Source: Cohaesibacter celericrescens (GTDB lineage: Bacteria > Pseudomonadota > Alphaproteobacteria > Rhizobiales > Cohaesibacteraceae). Taken from it: DNA of 64,000 bases. The first letter of the stretch is position 1; each line of letters starts with the position of its first letter. A program made the position numbers and the translations under genes. The notes beneath the pieces were generated by a model. It ran no database searches. It was not told the origin of the DNA and was given only the letters and a program-made list of their open reading frames with translations. The DNA lies in contig NZ_PKUQ01000001.1 of the NCBI RefSeq assembly GCF_002866925.1, positions 599,042 through 663,041 of the forward strand. Reading direction: 5' to 3'. Shown one piece after another: positions 54,008-63,531 of this stretch.

Positions 54008-55000
54008 ATGAAGAAACTAGTTAGCCTTCTCGCTGGGACATGCGTGAGTGTTGCAATGCTTGCAGCTTCCGCAGCATCAGCAGAAACCATCAAAATTGCA
54101 GCTGAAGAGCCAGGCGGCGGCTGGTATTCTTATGGCGCAACCTTCACAAAACTTATCGAAGACAAAACCGATCTGGACGTAGAAATCATTCCTCGCGGTG
54201 GCGGCGTGAACAACCCGCCAGTTGTTGATCGCAACATTGGTCAGTTCGGCTTCACAACCGGCAACGCAGCGGCTTGGTCACAACAAGGCCTTGAAGCCGT
54301 ATATAAGGGCAAAAAGAGCGAGAATATCCGTTCGGTTACCGGTGGCATGCAAGGAGCATTCACAGTCGTCTTCGCTCGCAAAGCCTATATCGACAAAGTG
54401 GGTGTAAACTCATTTGAAGAACTGTTGAAACTTGACGAATTGCCACGCGTTGGTATGGAGCCCGCAGGCAGTCAGGTTCCCATCATTGCAGACCTGATGC
54501 TTCAGATGGTTGGCTCCGGCATTGAAGATCTGCGCAGCAAAGGCGCCTTGACGCAGGTGAGCTCCTCAAAATTGGCTGAATATATGCGCGATGGTCGCAT
54601 CGATTTGATGTTTGAAAATGTGCCGTTGGGTCATCCAGCCATGACCGAAAACAGCCTGACCAACGAATTATCCTATGTTGCCATGGGTGACAAAGTCATT
54701 GACGGTCTCGGCAAATTTGGTATGCCACGTGGCATTATGCCAAAAGGGGCCTTCAAGGGTGTATTGGCAGACTACCCAACCGCGTTGAGCTCGACAATCT
54801 TCATCACCAATACCCAGCAGTCCGATGAAACCGTCTATAAAGTGCTCAAAGCGCTGGATGAAGGTGGAGACGCACTGCGTGAAGAGCATGCTGCTTTGCG
54901 CGGCTGGACAGCGGAAAAAGGTTGCCAGCCAGAGCAAGCGGTTCTTGAGCTGCATCCCGGCGCAATGAAATATTGCAAGGAAAAAGGCTACCTGAAATAA
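54008..55000 (+). CDS. TAXI-family TRAP transporter substrate-binding protein
   Basis: Periplasmic receptor of 330 residues. The signal peptide is MKKLVSLLAGTCVSVAMLAA, cleaved after SAASA, then ETIKIAAEEPGGGWYSYGAT. The TAXI features are GGGWYxxG-like N-terminus, IIPRGGGVNNPPVVDRNIGQ and FGFTTGNAAAWSQQG. TAXI receptors work with fused TRAP permeases, as here. ATG at 54008, preceded by GGAGGAAATACC. The ligand is presumably the acid catabolised by the adjacent enzymes. Confidence 0.92.
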   Translation: MKKLVSLLAGTCVSVAMLAASAASAETIKIAAEEPGGGWYSYGATFTKLIEDKTDLDVEIIPRGGGVNNPPVVDRNIGQFGFTTGNAAAWSQQGLEAVYKGKKSENIRSVTGGMQGAFTVVFARKAYIDKVGVNSFEELLKLDELPRVGMEPAGSQVPIIADLMLQMVGSGIEDLRSKGALTQVSSSKLAEYMRDGRIDLMFENVPLGHPAMTENSLTNELSYVAMGDKVIDGLGKFGMPRGIMPKGAFKGVLADYPTALSSTIFITNTQQSDETVYKVLKALDEGGDALREEHAALRGWTAEKGCQPEQAVLELHPGAMKYCKEKGYLK

Positions 55001-55057
55001 CAGTGAGTGTTGGGTTGCCAAATCTTCCTTGGCAGCCCATTCCTGTCTTTACCCCGC

Positions 55058-56983
55058 ATGAACGGTAAAACAATGGCCAAGCTAACATATCAAAGAACGC
55101 TGCAAATCGTGGTCGGCCTGATCTATTTGACCTTCCTGTTGAAGCAGTTCTTCTATCCCAACACACCAATGATCTCCTCTCCGGTCCATGTTTTTCTGGC
55201 CGTTGCAACACTGATTACCTTCATGCCTTTGAAGCTGAACAATGAGAATTTCGTCTGGATTGGTAGAAGCATCGATCTTTGCATTATCATCGTGTCTTTC
55301 CTGATTTGTCTGCATTTTTATCAAGAGAATTATCGCCTCGAAACCCGCCTCAACTATGTTGACGACGTCTTCATAACTGACAAAATGACCTTTGTGTTTG
55401 GTGTGTTGGCTATTCTAGAAGGGGTGCGACGTGTGGTTGGTGCCTCCCTGCTGACCATGATTATAGCCTTTCTGACCTACGCTTTCTTTGGCAACTACAT
55501 CCCCGGATGGATCGGCTTTACCGGCTTTAGCCTGAGTGATATGACCGAAATCATGACTATGAACAATGATGGTCTGTTTGGTGTCACCGCAAGTACTGCA
55601 GTCAATTTCGTATTCTACTTTATTATGTTTGGGGCAATTTTCTCGGCCACCGGCGGCGGCAGGGTTTTTATCGATATCGCCATGTTCGCAGCCGGTCGAC
55701 TGACAGGTGGGGCTGCCAAGGCAGCCCTGATTGGCAGCTCGCTGTTTGGTACCATTTCCGGATCAGCAGTGGCCAATGTGACCGCCACAGGTGTCTTGAC
55801 CATTCCCATGATGCGCCGCTCTGGATATACCGCCGAACAAGCAGCAGCGGCAGAAGCAATCGTATCTACGGGAGGCCAGTTGATGCCTCCGGTTATGGGT
55901 GTTTCGGCCTTTGTGATGGCTGATATGCTCGGCGTTCCCTATGCCCGCATCGCTTTAGCGGGGATTATTCCAGCGGTTGCCTTCTATTTTGCGCTGTTTA
56001 TGATCATTGATTTGCGAGCGCGCAAGACAGGTGTCGGCAACATAAATGCGAAAGATCTAGTCTTTGATCCTGTTGCTCCTCGGGTTCATTTGTTGTTTAG
56101 TCCAATCTTCTTGATTGGCATGTTGATCGCCGGCTATTCCGCACCCTTCTCCGCTTTTTGGGCATGCATTGTCGGGCTCATCATTCCCATGATGCGCAGC
56201 AACACCCGTTATGGTATCAAACAGCTATTTGAAACCGCGGTCGAGATTTCGCGACAAATGGCGCAAGTTTCGGTTCCCCTGGCGGCTGTCGGTATCATTA
56301 TGGCGGTTGCATCACACTCAAACCTAGCACTCAAATTCGTAACCTTGCTGTCCAACTTGGGCGCAGGCAACATCTATCTTTCTTTGGGTTTGGTGATCAT
56401 TGGCTGTATCATCATGGGCATGGGCTTGCCGACGGTGGCCGCATATATTATCGGCTCGGTGATGTTTGTCCCCGCGCTGGTGGATCTGGGTATTGACCGC
56501 TTAGCTGCACACTTCTTTGTCATGTATTATTGTGTGTTATCTATGGTGACCCCACCCGTGGCATTGGCTTCCTATGCAGCTGCCGGTTTGGCTCAGTCGG
56601 ATACGATGAAAACGGGACTTCAGGCTTTCGCGCTTGGCGTCGTAATCTTTATGATACCACTCGCGTTTGTGATGGACCCAGTGCTGCTTTGGTCTGGCAC
56701 CTATTATGAGATCATGATTGCTTTTGGAGGCATGATCTGCGCAACCTTGAGTTGGTCAATTTTCATTCAGGGTTGGTTGCGATTCAATCTCAATCTCGTT
56801 GAAAGGACACTATTTCTTTTGGTTTGTGTCGGTATCATTTTTGAAAAGAGCCTTACTCCAAGCTGGTTCATGTTCCTTGCAGCCTTTGCAGTGCTGTGCT
56901 TATGGTGTTCGGTTATAAAGGCAAAAGTCTTTAATATGACATCACAGCAAAAATCGGTATCAATTGCGGACTTGACCGAATAG
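55058..56983 (+). CDS. TRAP transporter fused permease (4TM-12TM)
   Basis: 641 residues. The N-terminal DctQ-like 4-TM part (LQIVVGLIYLTFLLKQFFYP onward) is fused to a DctM-like part with GGRVFIDIAMFAAGRLTGGA, KAALIGSSLFGTISGSAVAN, STGGQLMPPVMGVSAFVMAD, and GMGLPTVAAYIIGSVMFVPA, MVTPPVALASYAAAGLAQSD. This architecture is typical of permeases that partner TAXI receptors. The start is ambiguous: ATG at 55058 or 55073, neither with a clear ribosome-binding site; the frame is open to 55007. Cotranscribed with the receptor (57-nt gap). Confidence 0.92.
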   Translation: MNGKTMAKLTYQRTLQIVVGLIYLTFLLKQFFYPNTPMISSPVHVFLAVATLITFMPLKLNNENFVWIGRSIDLCIIIVSFLICLHFYQENYRLETRLNYVDDVFITDKMTFVFGVLAILEGVRRVVGASLLTMIIAFLTYAFFGNYIPGWIGFTGFSLSDMTEIMTMNNDGLFGVTASTAVNFVFYFIMFGAIFSATGGGRVFIDIAMFAAGRLTGGAAKAALIGSSLFGTISGSAVANVTATGVLTIPMMRRSGYTAEQAAAAEAIVSTGGQLMPPVMGVSAFVMADMLGVPYARIALAGIIPAVAFYFALFMIIDLRARKTGVGNINAKDLVFDPVAPRVHLLFSPIFLIGMLIAGYSAPFSAFWACIVGLIIPMMRSNTRYGIKQLFETAVEISRQMAQVSVPLAAVGIIMAVASHSNLALKFVTLLSNLGAGNIYLSLGLVIIGCIIMGMGLPTVAAYIIGSVMFVPALVDLGIDRLAAHFFVMYYCVLSMVTPPVALASYAAAGLAQSDTMKTGLQAFALGVVIFMIPLAFVMDPVLLWSGTYYEIMIAFGGMICATLSWSIFIQGWLRFNLNLVERTLFLLVCVGIIFEKSLTPSWFMFLAAFAVLCLWCSVIKAKVFNMTSQQKSVSIADLTE

Positions 56984-57016
56984 CAGTGACAAAACCCACC
57001 TAGAAAACAAAAACTT

Positions 57017-57054
57017 ACAGCCCATCGTGTTCACCATGATGGGCTGTCGCTTTA
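57017..57054 (+). terminator. terminator after the TAXI-TRAP operon
   Basis: ACAGCCCATC / GATGGGCTGT, perfect 10-bp stem with an 11-nt loop, followed by CGCTTTAG. Strong stem with a short U-run, 34 nt after the permease stop. Confidence 0.7.
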
Positions 57055-57095
57055 GTAAACCGAAGCTTGCTGTAAGAGGCAATCGACTTGAGGCG

Positions 57096-57352
57096 GGCGG
57101 TGCGGTGATGCTTTATGTTCTATTTCAACTTTCTCTTCGCAATGTTGAAGATCTTTTGCATGAACGAGGTATCGGCGTCTTCCATAAAACCATCCGGTTG
57201 TGGTGGAACTGGTCCGGGCCAATATTTGCATCAAAGATCCGGAAGAAACGAGTTAAAAGGCCATGATCTTGGTTACACTGGCAATTGGATGAGGTCTTCG
57301 TCAAAATCAACGGCAACAGGCATTATTTGTAGCGGACCGTTGATCACGAGGG
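57096..57352 (+). pseudogene. IS6-family transposase, N-terminal remnant
   Basis: Plus-strand remnant matching the copy at 27196: VMLYVLFQLSLRNVEDLLHE, RGIGVFHKTIRLWWNWSGPI, FASKIRKKRVK, then WQLDEVFVKINGNRHYL and RTVDHEG after frameshifts. The MTKHSPF start is lost and the sequence ends at the DHEG block. Confidence 0.8.
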
Positions 57353-57376
57353 TGGCACAGACTGTTTCTAACGCGC

Positions 57377-57625
57377 TCAGGCGGTCTCCAACCCGGGAGG
57401 ATTTTTTAATATATCGCGCTTCTTGCGTATTATCCGGGCTTCCTTGCGAAGACAGGCCTGTTCCTTGTCCTTATCGTCATGCGAACCGCTCACCAATTCA
57501 GCGTGCTTGTGACTGGTAATCCATTTGCCCAGTGTCGAAAGCCCAATACCCAGATCGTCCGTAGCTTGTTGCTGTGTCAATCCGCTGTTCTTTTGTTCCC
57601 CGTTCTTTCCTCCTGTTGAGTTCAA
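57377..57625 (-). pseudogene. IS3-family OrfA remnant
   Basis: Minus strand: SGLTQQQATDDLGIGLSTLG, KWITSHKHAELVSGSHDDKD, KEQACLRKEARIIRKKRDIL, KNPPGLETA. This is the HTH and leucine-zipper region of an IS3-type OrfA. The first residues are not homologous, and no OrfB follows. Confidence 0.75.
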
Positions 57626-57821
57626 ATATTTTCAGAAAGCACTCTCCATTAAAGTGGTACCGGTTGAGCGCGCTATTGCGTTTGAAATGTGGACCGGCAA
57701 AAAAGCTCCCTGCGAGATAATGCATTCTGCACTTGAAGAGGTGTTTCTGGGCAATAGAGGCAATATTGGTTCTGTCGCAAATTTCTGAGGTTGTCGCAGA
57801 TCTGGCTATCACTGGACACAG

Positions 57822-58315
57822 CTATTCTGCGAGCGCAGAAAATTGCTGAAATGCGGATTGACCATCTGTTGAGAGCTGCCCTTTGCAGATCAAATGTGCG
57901 ACTTCTATTCCATCCAATGTTGCTGACGCTGATGAGAAGGATTTGAAGCCCTTCATAGGCCGCGTCAGCATTTTGATGAAGCGGTGGTCTTGCTCAATGA
58001 TGTTATTCAGATATTTCACCTGCAGTATTTCGATCAGCCAGAACCAGCCATGTATCAGCAGCAACCTGTTCATGTTTTGCAGTCCTGCTAAGTTTGCGCT
58101 GCTCTTGCCGATTACAACCATTTCAGGCTAGCCATTATTCTTGATTGTGCGTGCGAAGCAAGCACTGGCCGCAGCTTCATCCCGGTGCTCAAACAGCATG
58201 AAATCAAGGGTTTTCCCTCGTTTATCGATCGCCTATAAAGATAGGTCCATTTGCCTTTGACCTTGATATAGGTTTTATCCATTCGCCAGGAGTAGCTGGT
58301 CCTGATTTCTCTCAA
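57822..58315 (-). pseudogene. second-type IS6-family transposase remnant
   Basis: Minus-strand fragments in two frames: SWRMDKTYIKVKGKWTYLYR (first catalytic Asp) from 58300, and VKYLNNIIEQDHRFIKMLTR, PMKGFKSFSSASATLDGIEV, AHLICKGQL (the NNxxEQDHRxIK block with the catalytic Glu) to 57822. It differs clearly from the MTKHSPF-type IS6 copies and is a separate lineage. Middle and N-terminus are damaged. Confidence 0.75.
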
Positions 58316-58325
58316 GGCCTCGCTA

Positions 58326-58517
58326 TTGGTTCAAGGTCGTTTAACTTCACTCTATGCAGCCCTCACCTATGCGGTTGCGGCAGTTGTTATTTTGGTCTCA
58401 GGGATTGCGACCCAATTAACGAACCTTACAACTGTTACCCTGTGTGTTTTTGGACTGACGGCCGGGATGATTTTTGTGACGCTTACATCTGCCCCTCGCC
58501 TAAGGGACTTGCAGTAG
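58326..58517 (+). pseudogene. possible MFS transporter C-terminal fragment
   Basis: 63 residues with two hydrophobic segments: VQGRLTSLYAALTYAVAAVV and NLTTVTLCVFGLTAGMIFVT, ending LRDLQ. The GRLTSLY turn followed by a helix resembles the last third of some major facilitator proteins. No start signal; cut off at the IS6 remnant. Low certainty. Confidence 0.4.
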
Positions 58518-58552
58518 GGCCGAGCATTGTAAAATAGCTACCGCTAGAAACG

Positions 58553-58590
58553 AAAAAACTGGATTGGAGATATGGTAATCACCAATCCAG
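58553..58590 (-). terminator. terminator of the efflux operon
   Basis: CTGGATTGG / CCAATCCAG stem (58559-58590) with an A-run on the plus strand at 58553-58558, giving TTTTT after the stem on the minus strand. It lies 24 nt beyond the emrB stop. Confidence 0.8.
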
Positions 58591-58613
58591 CATTGATAGA
58601 TCCAATCGGGTTG

Positions 58614-60152
58614 TTAGTGCCCGACGTGGGGAGAGCCCTCTCCTTTTCCGCGTGGTGCTAGCCACGGCAAAAAGGCAGCGAGCACGAATACGATAGTGAT
58701 GATACCAAACATATTGAGCGTAGCCAGCAATACGCTTTGTTGGCCAATGGTGAAGCTAAGGCTGGACACAGCGGCCTCGGTCGACATGCCGCTATGAACC
58801 ATGTCAGCGATCAGATGATCAGTATTCGGCATGGCGTTGACCAGCTCAGTTTGGTTTTCTTTAGCGGCATTTTGCCAACCGGTTTGAATCAAAGAGGTGG
58901 CAAAAGCCCCCGCAAGGGTCCGCATAAAGTTTGAAAGGCCTGCGGCATTGGCCATTTCATGCGGTTTGACCGTTGCAAGCGCCAAACTGGTGACCGGCAC
59001 AAAGAACATCACCATGAAAGGACCAGTGAAGAGCATGGGCCACGCCATTTGCATGAAGGTCACATCGCCATTGAACGTCATCCGCCAAGCGGTCATCGCT
59101 CCCAGCCCCAGTATCCCCGTTGAGAGAATGAGCCGTGGATCAAGCACATCATTCAGCTTGCCCACGATGGGAGCCGAAATGAAGGCGAGAATGCCCATGA
59201 TGCCGGTTGCGTAGCCTGCCCATGTCGCTGTGTATCCCATGTTGGTTTGCAGCCACAGCGGGATGATGACAACGGAGGCAAAGAAGGCACCGAACCCAAC
59301 GGCGAAGGTAACCGACGCTGCCGTAAAACCGCGGTAGCGGAAAATGCGCAGATCAACGATGGGATTTTCCTCTGTCAGTTCCCAAATCAGAAAAGCAATA
59401 AACCCAACCGCTGCCACGGCCGCCAATACACAGATCATTGGTGAAGAAAACCAGTCTAGGCTCCGGCCCTCTTCAAGCAAAACTTCCAATGCTCCGACCC
59501 AGACAATCAGCAAGGCAAGCCCTATCGCATCGATTTTTGCCTTGACTTTCGGGTCCGGCTGGCCGCGGAGTAAAGAATAGGCAACAAAAGCACCAACCAA
59601 GGCAATTGGAACCTTGATAAAGAAGATCCATTGCCAACCATAACCATCGCAAATGATGCCGCCCAGAATCGGACCTGCAATAGGGCCAATCAAGGTTGTC
59701 ATAGCCCACAGCACCGACGCAGCAGTCGCCTTATCTTTGGGGAAGATCTTGACCAGCAGCATCTGTGAAAGCGGCATAATCGGGCCACCGGCCAAACCGA
59801 GTAATACGCGCCCAAGAATAAGGGTCTCTAGAGAGTTGGCCATGCCGCAAACAAGCGACATAATAGCAAAACCTACGAAACAGCTGATAAAAGTCCTGAT
59901 CGCACCAAATTTTTGGGCCAACCAGCCCGTCAAGGGTACGGTGACAGCCTCGGCCACAGCATAAGAGGTGATCACCCAGATACCCTGAGAGGAAGAAACG
60001 CCCAAGGACCCTGCGATGGTTGGAACCGACACGTTGGCGATAGTACTGTCGAGCACGACGAGAAAATTTGCTGTGCCGATAGCCAAAGCTGCGATGATGA
60101 GGGTCGGTCCTGTCAGGGCCGCACCTCGCACCGAAGATGTAACCTCAGTCAT
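58614..60152 (-). CDS. emrB: DHA2-family MFS drug exporter (EmrB type)
   Basis: 512 residues, about 14 TM segments. Hallmarks: LDSTIANVSVPTIAGSLGVS (motif D1, LDxTIVNVALP type), WVITSYAVAEAVTVPLTGWL, AQKFGAIRTFI, ILGRVLLGLAGGPIMPLSQM (motif C-like region). As inner-membrane pump it exports drugs or toxic amphiphiles together with the adapter and outer-membrane protein encoded upstream. ATG at 60152 after AAGGATAACCC. Last gene of the operon. Confidence 0.93.
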   Translation of the reverse strand: MTEVTSSVRGAALTGPTLIIAALAIGTANFLVVLDSTIANVSVPTIAGSLGVSSSQGIWVITSYAVAEAVTVPLTGWLAQKFGAIRTFISCFVGFAIMSLVCGMANSLETLILGRVLLGLAGGPIMPLSQMLLVKIFPKDKATAASVLWAMTTLIGPIAGPILGGIICDGYGWQWIFFIKVPIALVGAFVAYSLLRGQPDPKVKAKIDAIGLALLIVWVGALEVLLEEGRSLDWFSSPMICVLAAVAAVGFIAFLIWELTEENPIVDLRIFRYRGFTAASVTFAVGFGAFFASVVIIPLWLQTNMGYTATWAGYATGIMGILAFISAPIVGKLNDVLDPRLILSTGILGLGAMTAWRMTFNGDVTFMQMAWPMLFTGPFMVMFFVPVTSLALATVKPHEMANAAGLSNFMRTLAGAFATSLIQTGWQNAAKENQTELVNAMPNTDHLIADMVHSGMSTEAAVSSLSFTIGQQSVLLATLNMFGIITIVFVLAAFLPWLAPRGKGEGSPHVGH

Positions 60153-60199
60153 GGGTTATCCTTCTGTGGTTATCTTTCTGTGTTATCTTTTCGTCAGCT

Positions 60200-61360
60200 T
60201 TATTCTGCGACATGGATGTCGGCTGTCATGGACAGCCCCACTTCCAGCGGATGTGTTTCGAGCTGAGCGGGATCAAGCGCGATACGAACCGGCAGGCGCT
60301 GGACAACCTTGATCCAGTTGCCCGTCGCATTCTGGGCTGGAATGACCGAGAAAGCCGAGCCAGTGCCGCCGGTAAAGCCAGTCACCGTGCCATCATAGGA
60401 AACGCCGCTGCCGTAAAGATCAGAATGCAGCGTCACTCTCTGGCCTGGTTTGACATTGGCCAACTGGACTTCCTTATAGTTGGCATCGACAAAGACATCT
60501 TGCAGCGGAACTACGACCATCAGGCGCATGCCCGGTTGGACACGTTCGCCCACCTGCACGTTGCGTTTTGAGACAACACCCTCCACTGGTGCACGAATGA
60601 TGGTGCGCTCCTGATTGACCCTTGCTTGATCGCGCATGGCTTTTGCAACGAGCACCTGCGGGTTCTTGTCCTGCGCCACGCCCTCGATCATGGCCGCGTT
60701 GGCTTCTTGTGCGCTGATCCCTGCATCAAGGGCTGCTTTTGCTGCAGCGAGAGAGGCTTGAGCAGAAGTCAGATTGGCCTTTTGTATTTTAAGGGCAGCT
60801 TCGGCCGCGGTCAGTTCATCTCCAGAGACCGACCCACCTTTGGCAAGCGAGGCACGACGATCAAAATCAATCTGAGCCTTGTCTAGATTGGCTTGCGCCG
60901 TCAAGACCTGTGCTTCTGCACGTTGAATATCGGCTTTGCGCGCCTCAATTTGCGCATGCAAGGTGCGGTTGTTGGCGGCAATCGATTTCACCTGCCGCAA
61001 CGCTTGTTGGTAGCCGGCTTCAGCCTGCGCAAATTGCAGGTCAGTGTCTGTGCTATCCAGACGTGCGAGAATATCGCCCTTTTTGACATGCTGGGCATCG
61101 GCCACCATAACTTCTGCAACAGGGGCGGAAATCATAGCGGTGATGTTGGCAATGTCTGCCCCAACATAGGCGTTGTCGGTGACGACATGCTTGGATGCAT
61201 AGAGTGTCTGGTACGCATAGACTCCCCCCCCAATAACAGCCACTGCTGCGAGCAGGCCCAAAAACAGCGGCGCCCGTTTGGTCGATTGAGCCTTTTGAGG
61301 TTCAGCGGACATCAGGTCATCAATTTCGATATCGACTTCGATTTTACTAACTTCGTTCAC
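60200..61360 (-). CDS. emrA: HlyD/EmrA-type membrane fusion protein
   Basis: 386 residues. A single N-terminal TM segment (RAPLFLGLLAAVAVIGGGVY) is followed by a lipoyl-like half (VTDNAYVGADIANITAMISA), a long coiled-coil hairpin (about 100-215, rich in AEAQVLTAQANLDKAQ-type heptads) and the second barrel part (RTIIRAPVEGVVSKRNVQVG, ERVQPGMRLMVVVPLQDVFV). It bridges EmrB to the outer-membrane protein. Start is a GTG at 61360 that overlaps the NodT stop (GTGA) and follows GGAGAAAAAATC. Confidence 0.92.
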   Translation of the reverse strand: MNEVSKIEVDIEIDDLMSAEPQKAQSTKRAPLFLGLLAAVAVIGGGVYAYQTLYASKHVVTDNAYVGADIANITAMISAPVAEVMVADAQHVKKGDILARLDSTDTDLQFAQAEAGYQQALRQVKSIAANNRTLHAQIEARKADIQRAEAQVLTAQANLDKAQIDFDRRASLAKGGSVSGDELTAAEAALKIQKANLTSAQASLAAAKAALDAGISAQEANAAMIEGVAQDKNPQVLVAKAMRDQARVNQERTIIRAPVEGVVSKRNVQVGERVQPGMRLMVVVPLQDVFVDANYKEVQLANVKPGQRVTLHSDLYGSGVSYDGTVTGFTGGTGSAFSVIPAQNATGNWIKVVQRLPVRIALDPAQLETHPLEVGLSMTADIHVAE

Positions 61361-62802
61361 GATTTTTTCTCCGTACTGCGGAAGCCGCCGCCAAGTGCGT
61401 GGACGAGTTTTACATCCAGTGCGAAACTGCGGGCGCGTAGTGCTGCTGTGGCATTGCGAGCGCTTATCATGGCGTCCTCCGCTGCCAGAACTTCGAGATA
61501 GGTTGCCAGTCCGCCGTCGTAACGATTTTTGACGATTCTGTGAGCATTCTCAGCTGCGGTTGCTGATTTTTGGGTCGCATAGAGCCTACGGCTGAGCTGG
61601 CGTTTGCTGACAACACTATCGGCAACGTCCTTGAGTGCTTGAGCCAGTGCCTGATTATAAGTCGCTACGGCAATCTCATGCTTGGCTTGTGATACCATCA
61701 GCCCGGCAACATGACGTCCACCCTCCAGAATTGGCAGCGAAATGGCTGGCCCGACAGATCCATAAGTGGATTTGGTATGCGACAGGAGGTCCAAACCGAG
61801 GGCCTGTTTGCCAATGACCGCTGTGATGTTCACATTGGGGTAGAAAGCTGCGCGGGATTCTTCAACGCGTTTAATCGAAGCCTCCGCCCGCAAACGGGCC
61901 GCGACAACATCAGGACGCCGGCCTATTAGGTCGAGAGGTAGGTTTTTGGGTAGTCCGGAATAACGGCCTCCACTGACATGAGGGCGCTTGATGGCAAGGC
62001 CACGATCGGGGCCCTTGCCCAACATCGCAGCAATCTGGTTTCGAGTCAGCGCGATCTGTTCATCGATGGCAGCAAGGCGTGCTTGCGTGCTGGCTTCTGC
62101 TGACCGGACACGCTCAAGGGCGCTTTCGTTCTCTAGCCGTTTGTCAAACCTATCACTGATGACCTTCACAGTTTGCTTGCGCACTCGAATGGCGTTGCTC
62201 GTTGCATCTTTATCTGCATATAGTGACACGAGCTGAGCATAGATCTGTGCAATGCCGGTGGACACAGCGAGTCGAGCTGCGGCGGCTTCGGCTTCGGCGG
62301 CTTGCGTTTCGCCTTTGGCAGCAGCCAAAGCTGCGCGGTTTTTGCCCCAGAAGTCGATTTCCCAATTCAAATCGAGAGCGATCACCCCGGCGGCTTTCCA
62401 GCCTTTGGGCGCTACAGCCTCATTTATCAGATAGTTATAGCTCTGACGCTCTTGATCTATCTTGGCGTTGGCACCCATCGTGGGGAACAAAGCGCCTCGG
62501 GTGGAACCTAGTGTTGCATAGGCTATTTCCAACCGAGCAGCAGCAATCTTCATGTCATTTGCGCCCGAAAGACCTTCCTTGATCAACTCCGACAATTGCG
62601 GGTCACGGTAGGCTGCCCACCAGTGATCTGACGGCCAAGCGGATTGTTTCGCGGCCAGTGACTGGGTCGCTTCGTAGGCACTCACTGGATTTATTTCTGA
62701 AAGCTCTGTCTTTGGAGGGAGCATTGCACAGCCCGCACACAGGCTGATGATCGAAAGCGCCAGTGGAGTTGTCCTTCGGGAGGTTAGAGTCGGGGAAAAC
62801 AT
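61357..62802 (-). CDS. NodT-family outer-membrane efflux lipoprotein
   Basis: 481 residues, TolC-like channel protein. Lipoprotein signal with lipobox LCAGC (Cys 25) after RRTTPLALSIIS. Two TolC-like repeats with long helices; IALDLNWEIDFWGKNRAALA is the conserved DLWG-type block of the NodT/OprM group, and LIGRRPDVVAARLRAEASIK is a second signature. First gene of the tripartite pump. ATG at 62802; the regulator TetR diverges 123 bp away. Confidence 0.92.
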   Translation of the reverse strand: MFSPTLTSRRTTPLALSIISLCAGCAMLPPKTELSEINPVSAYEATQSLAAKQSAWPSDHWWAAYRDPQLSELIKEGLSGANDMKIAAARLEIAYATLGSTRGALFPTMGANAKIDQERQSYNYLINEAVAPKGWKAAGVIALDLNWEIDFWGKNRAALAAAKGETQAAEAEAAAARLAVSTGIAQIYAQLVSLYADKDATSNAIRVRKQTVKVISDRFDKRLENESALERVRSAEASTQARLAAIDEQIALTRNQIAAMLGKGPDRGLAIKRPHVSGGRYSGLPKNLPLDLIGRRPDVVAARLRAEASIKRVEESRAAFYPNVNITAVIGKQALGLDLLSHTKSTYGSVGPAISLPILEGGRHVAGLMVSQAKHEIAVATYNQALAQALKDVADSVVSKRQLSRRLYATQKSATAAENAHRIVKNRYDGGLATYLEVLAAEDAMISARNATAALRARSFALDVKLVHALGGGFRSTEKKS

Positions 62803-62841
62803 GTTGTTGCCAAACCAAAACTAGAAAAAATGCAAAATTAT

Positions 62842-62888
62842 AACTGTACTGTACGGTTTATTATTAGATCTTGTTTGGGTCAAGTCAA
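62842..62888 (-). promoter_or_regulatory. efflux operon promoter with TetR-type operator
   Basis: On the minus strand a -35 TTGACT (62883-62888) and a -10 TAATAA (62861-62866) are 16 bp apart. Immediately downstream lies AACTGTACTGTACGGTT (plus-strand reading, 62842-62858), a 17-bp pseudo-palindrome with one mismatch. A repressor bound there would cover the transcription start. The divergent TetR protein is the natural candidate. Confidence 0.65.
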
Positions 62889-62925
62889 AAGTGTACAAGC
62901 GTTTCAGAAAAGTGAGGATCGGTAA

Positions 62926-63531
62926 ATGCGCGTTAAGACCGGCGAAAAAAGAAGCAAAATCGTTAAAGTCGCGTCGGAGGTTTTTGGTGAGCTTGGGTTC
63001 CATCGTGCCAGTATGGCTACAATTTCTGCGCGTCTAGGTGGATCGAAAGCAACGCTCTACGGATATTTCAAATCCAAAGAACAACTATTCGCAGCCGTTT
63101 TGATGGACGCTCTGGAAGAGCACGGCAATGAAGTTTTTTTATTGTTCAAAAACTTTGGTCCAGACGTCGCAGAGACGCTCACAACATTCGGCCGGGCTTA
63201 TCTGAAATTTCTCAGCAGGCCTGAAGTTTTGGCTGTATCAAAAATGGCCATGTCAGATGGGGCCAGTAGCAATTTGGCACCAGAATTATACCAAATTGGC
63301 AAACAGCGCGGCTTGCTTGAGATACAGGCCTATTTGCAAAGGCTCATGGACAATGGAGTTCTTTTGGCTCCGTCTGCTCAAATTGCAAGCTTGCATCTAA
63401 AGGCTCTGCTGGAGGCAGGTGTCGTTGAACCTCAGCTTTATGGCGTTGAGCCTCATCTGCCTATTGATGAGGCTGTTGAGGTTGCTGTGTCCGCTTTCCT
63501 GAAGGCATATATGGTGGTGCAGGCGAGGTAG
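62926..63531 (+). CDS. TetR/AcrR-family regulator
   Basis: 201 residues. The N-terminal HTH is KRSKIVKVASEVFGELGFHR, ASMATISARLGGSKATLYGY, FKSKEQLFAAVL; the C-terminal domain is of the AcrR/TetR C type (FGRAYLKFLSRPEVLAVSKM). Divergent from the NodT-EmrA-EmrB operon with a palindrome over that operon's promoter, so a ligand-released repressor of the pump is likely. ATG at 62926 after GTGAGGATC. Confidence 0.92.
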   Translation: MRVKTGEKRSKIVKVASEVFGELGFHRASMATISARLGGSKATLYGYFKSKEQLFAAVLMDALEEHGNEVFLLFKNFGPDVAETLTTFGRAYLKFLSRPEVLAVSKMAMSDGASSNLAPELYQIGKQRGLLEIQAYLQRLMDNGVLLAPSAQIASLHLKALLEAGVVEPQLYGVEPHLPIDEAVEVAVSAFLKAYMVVQAR

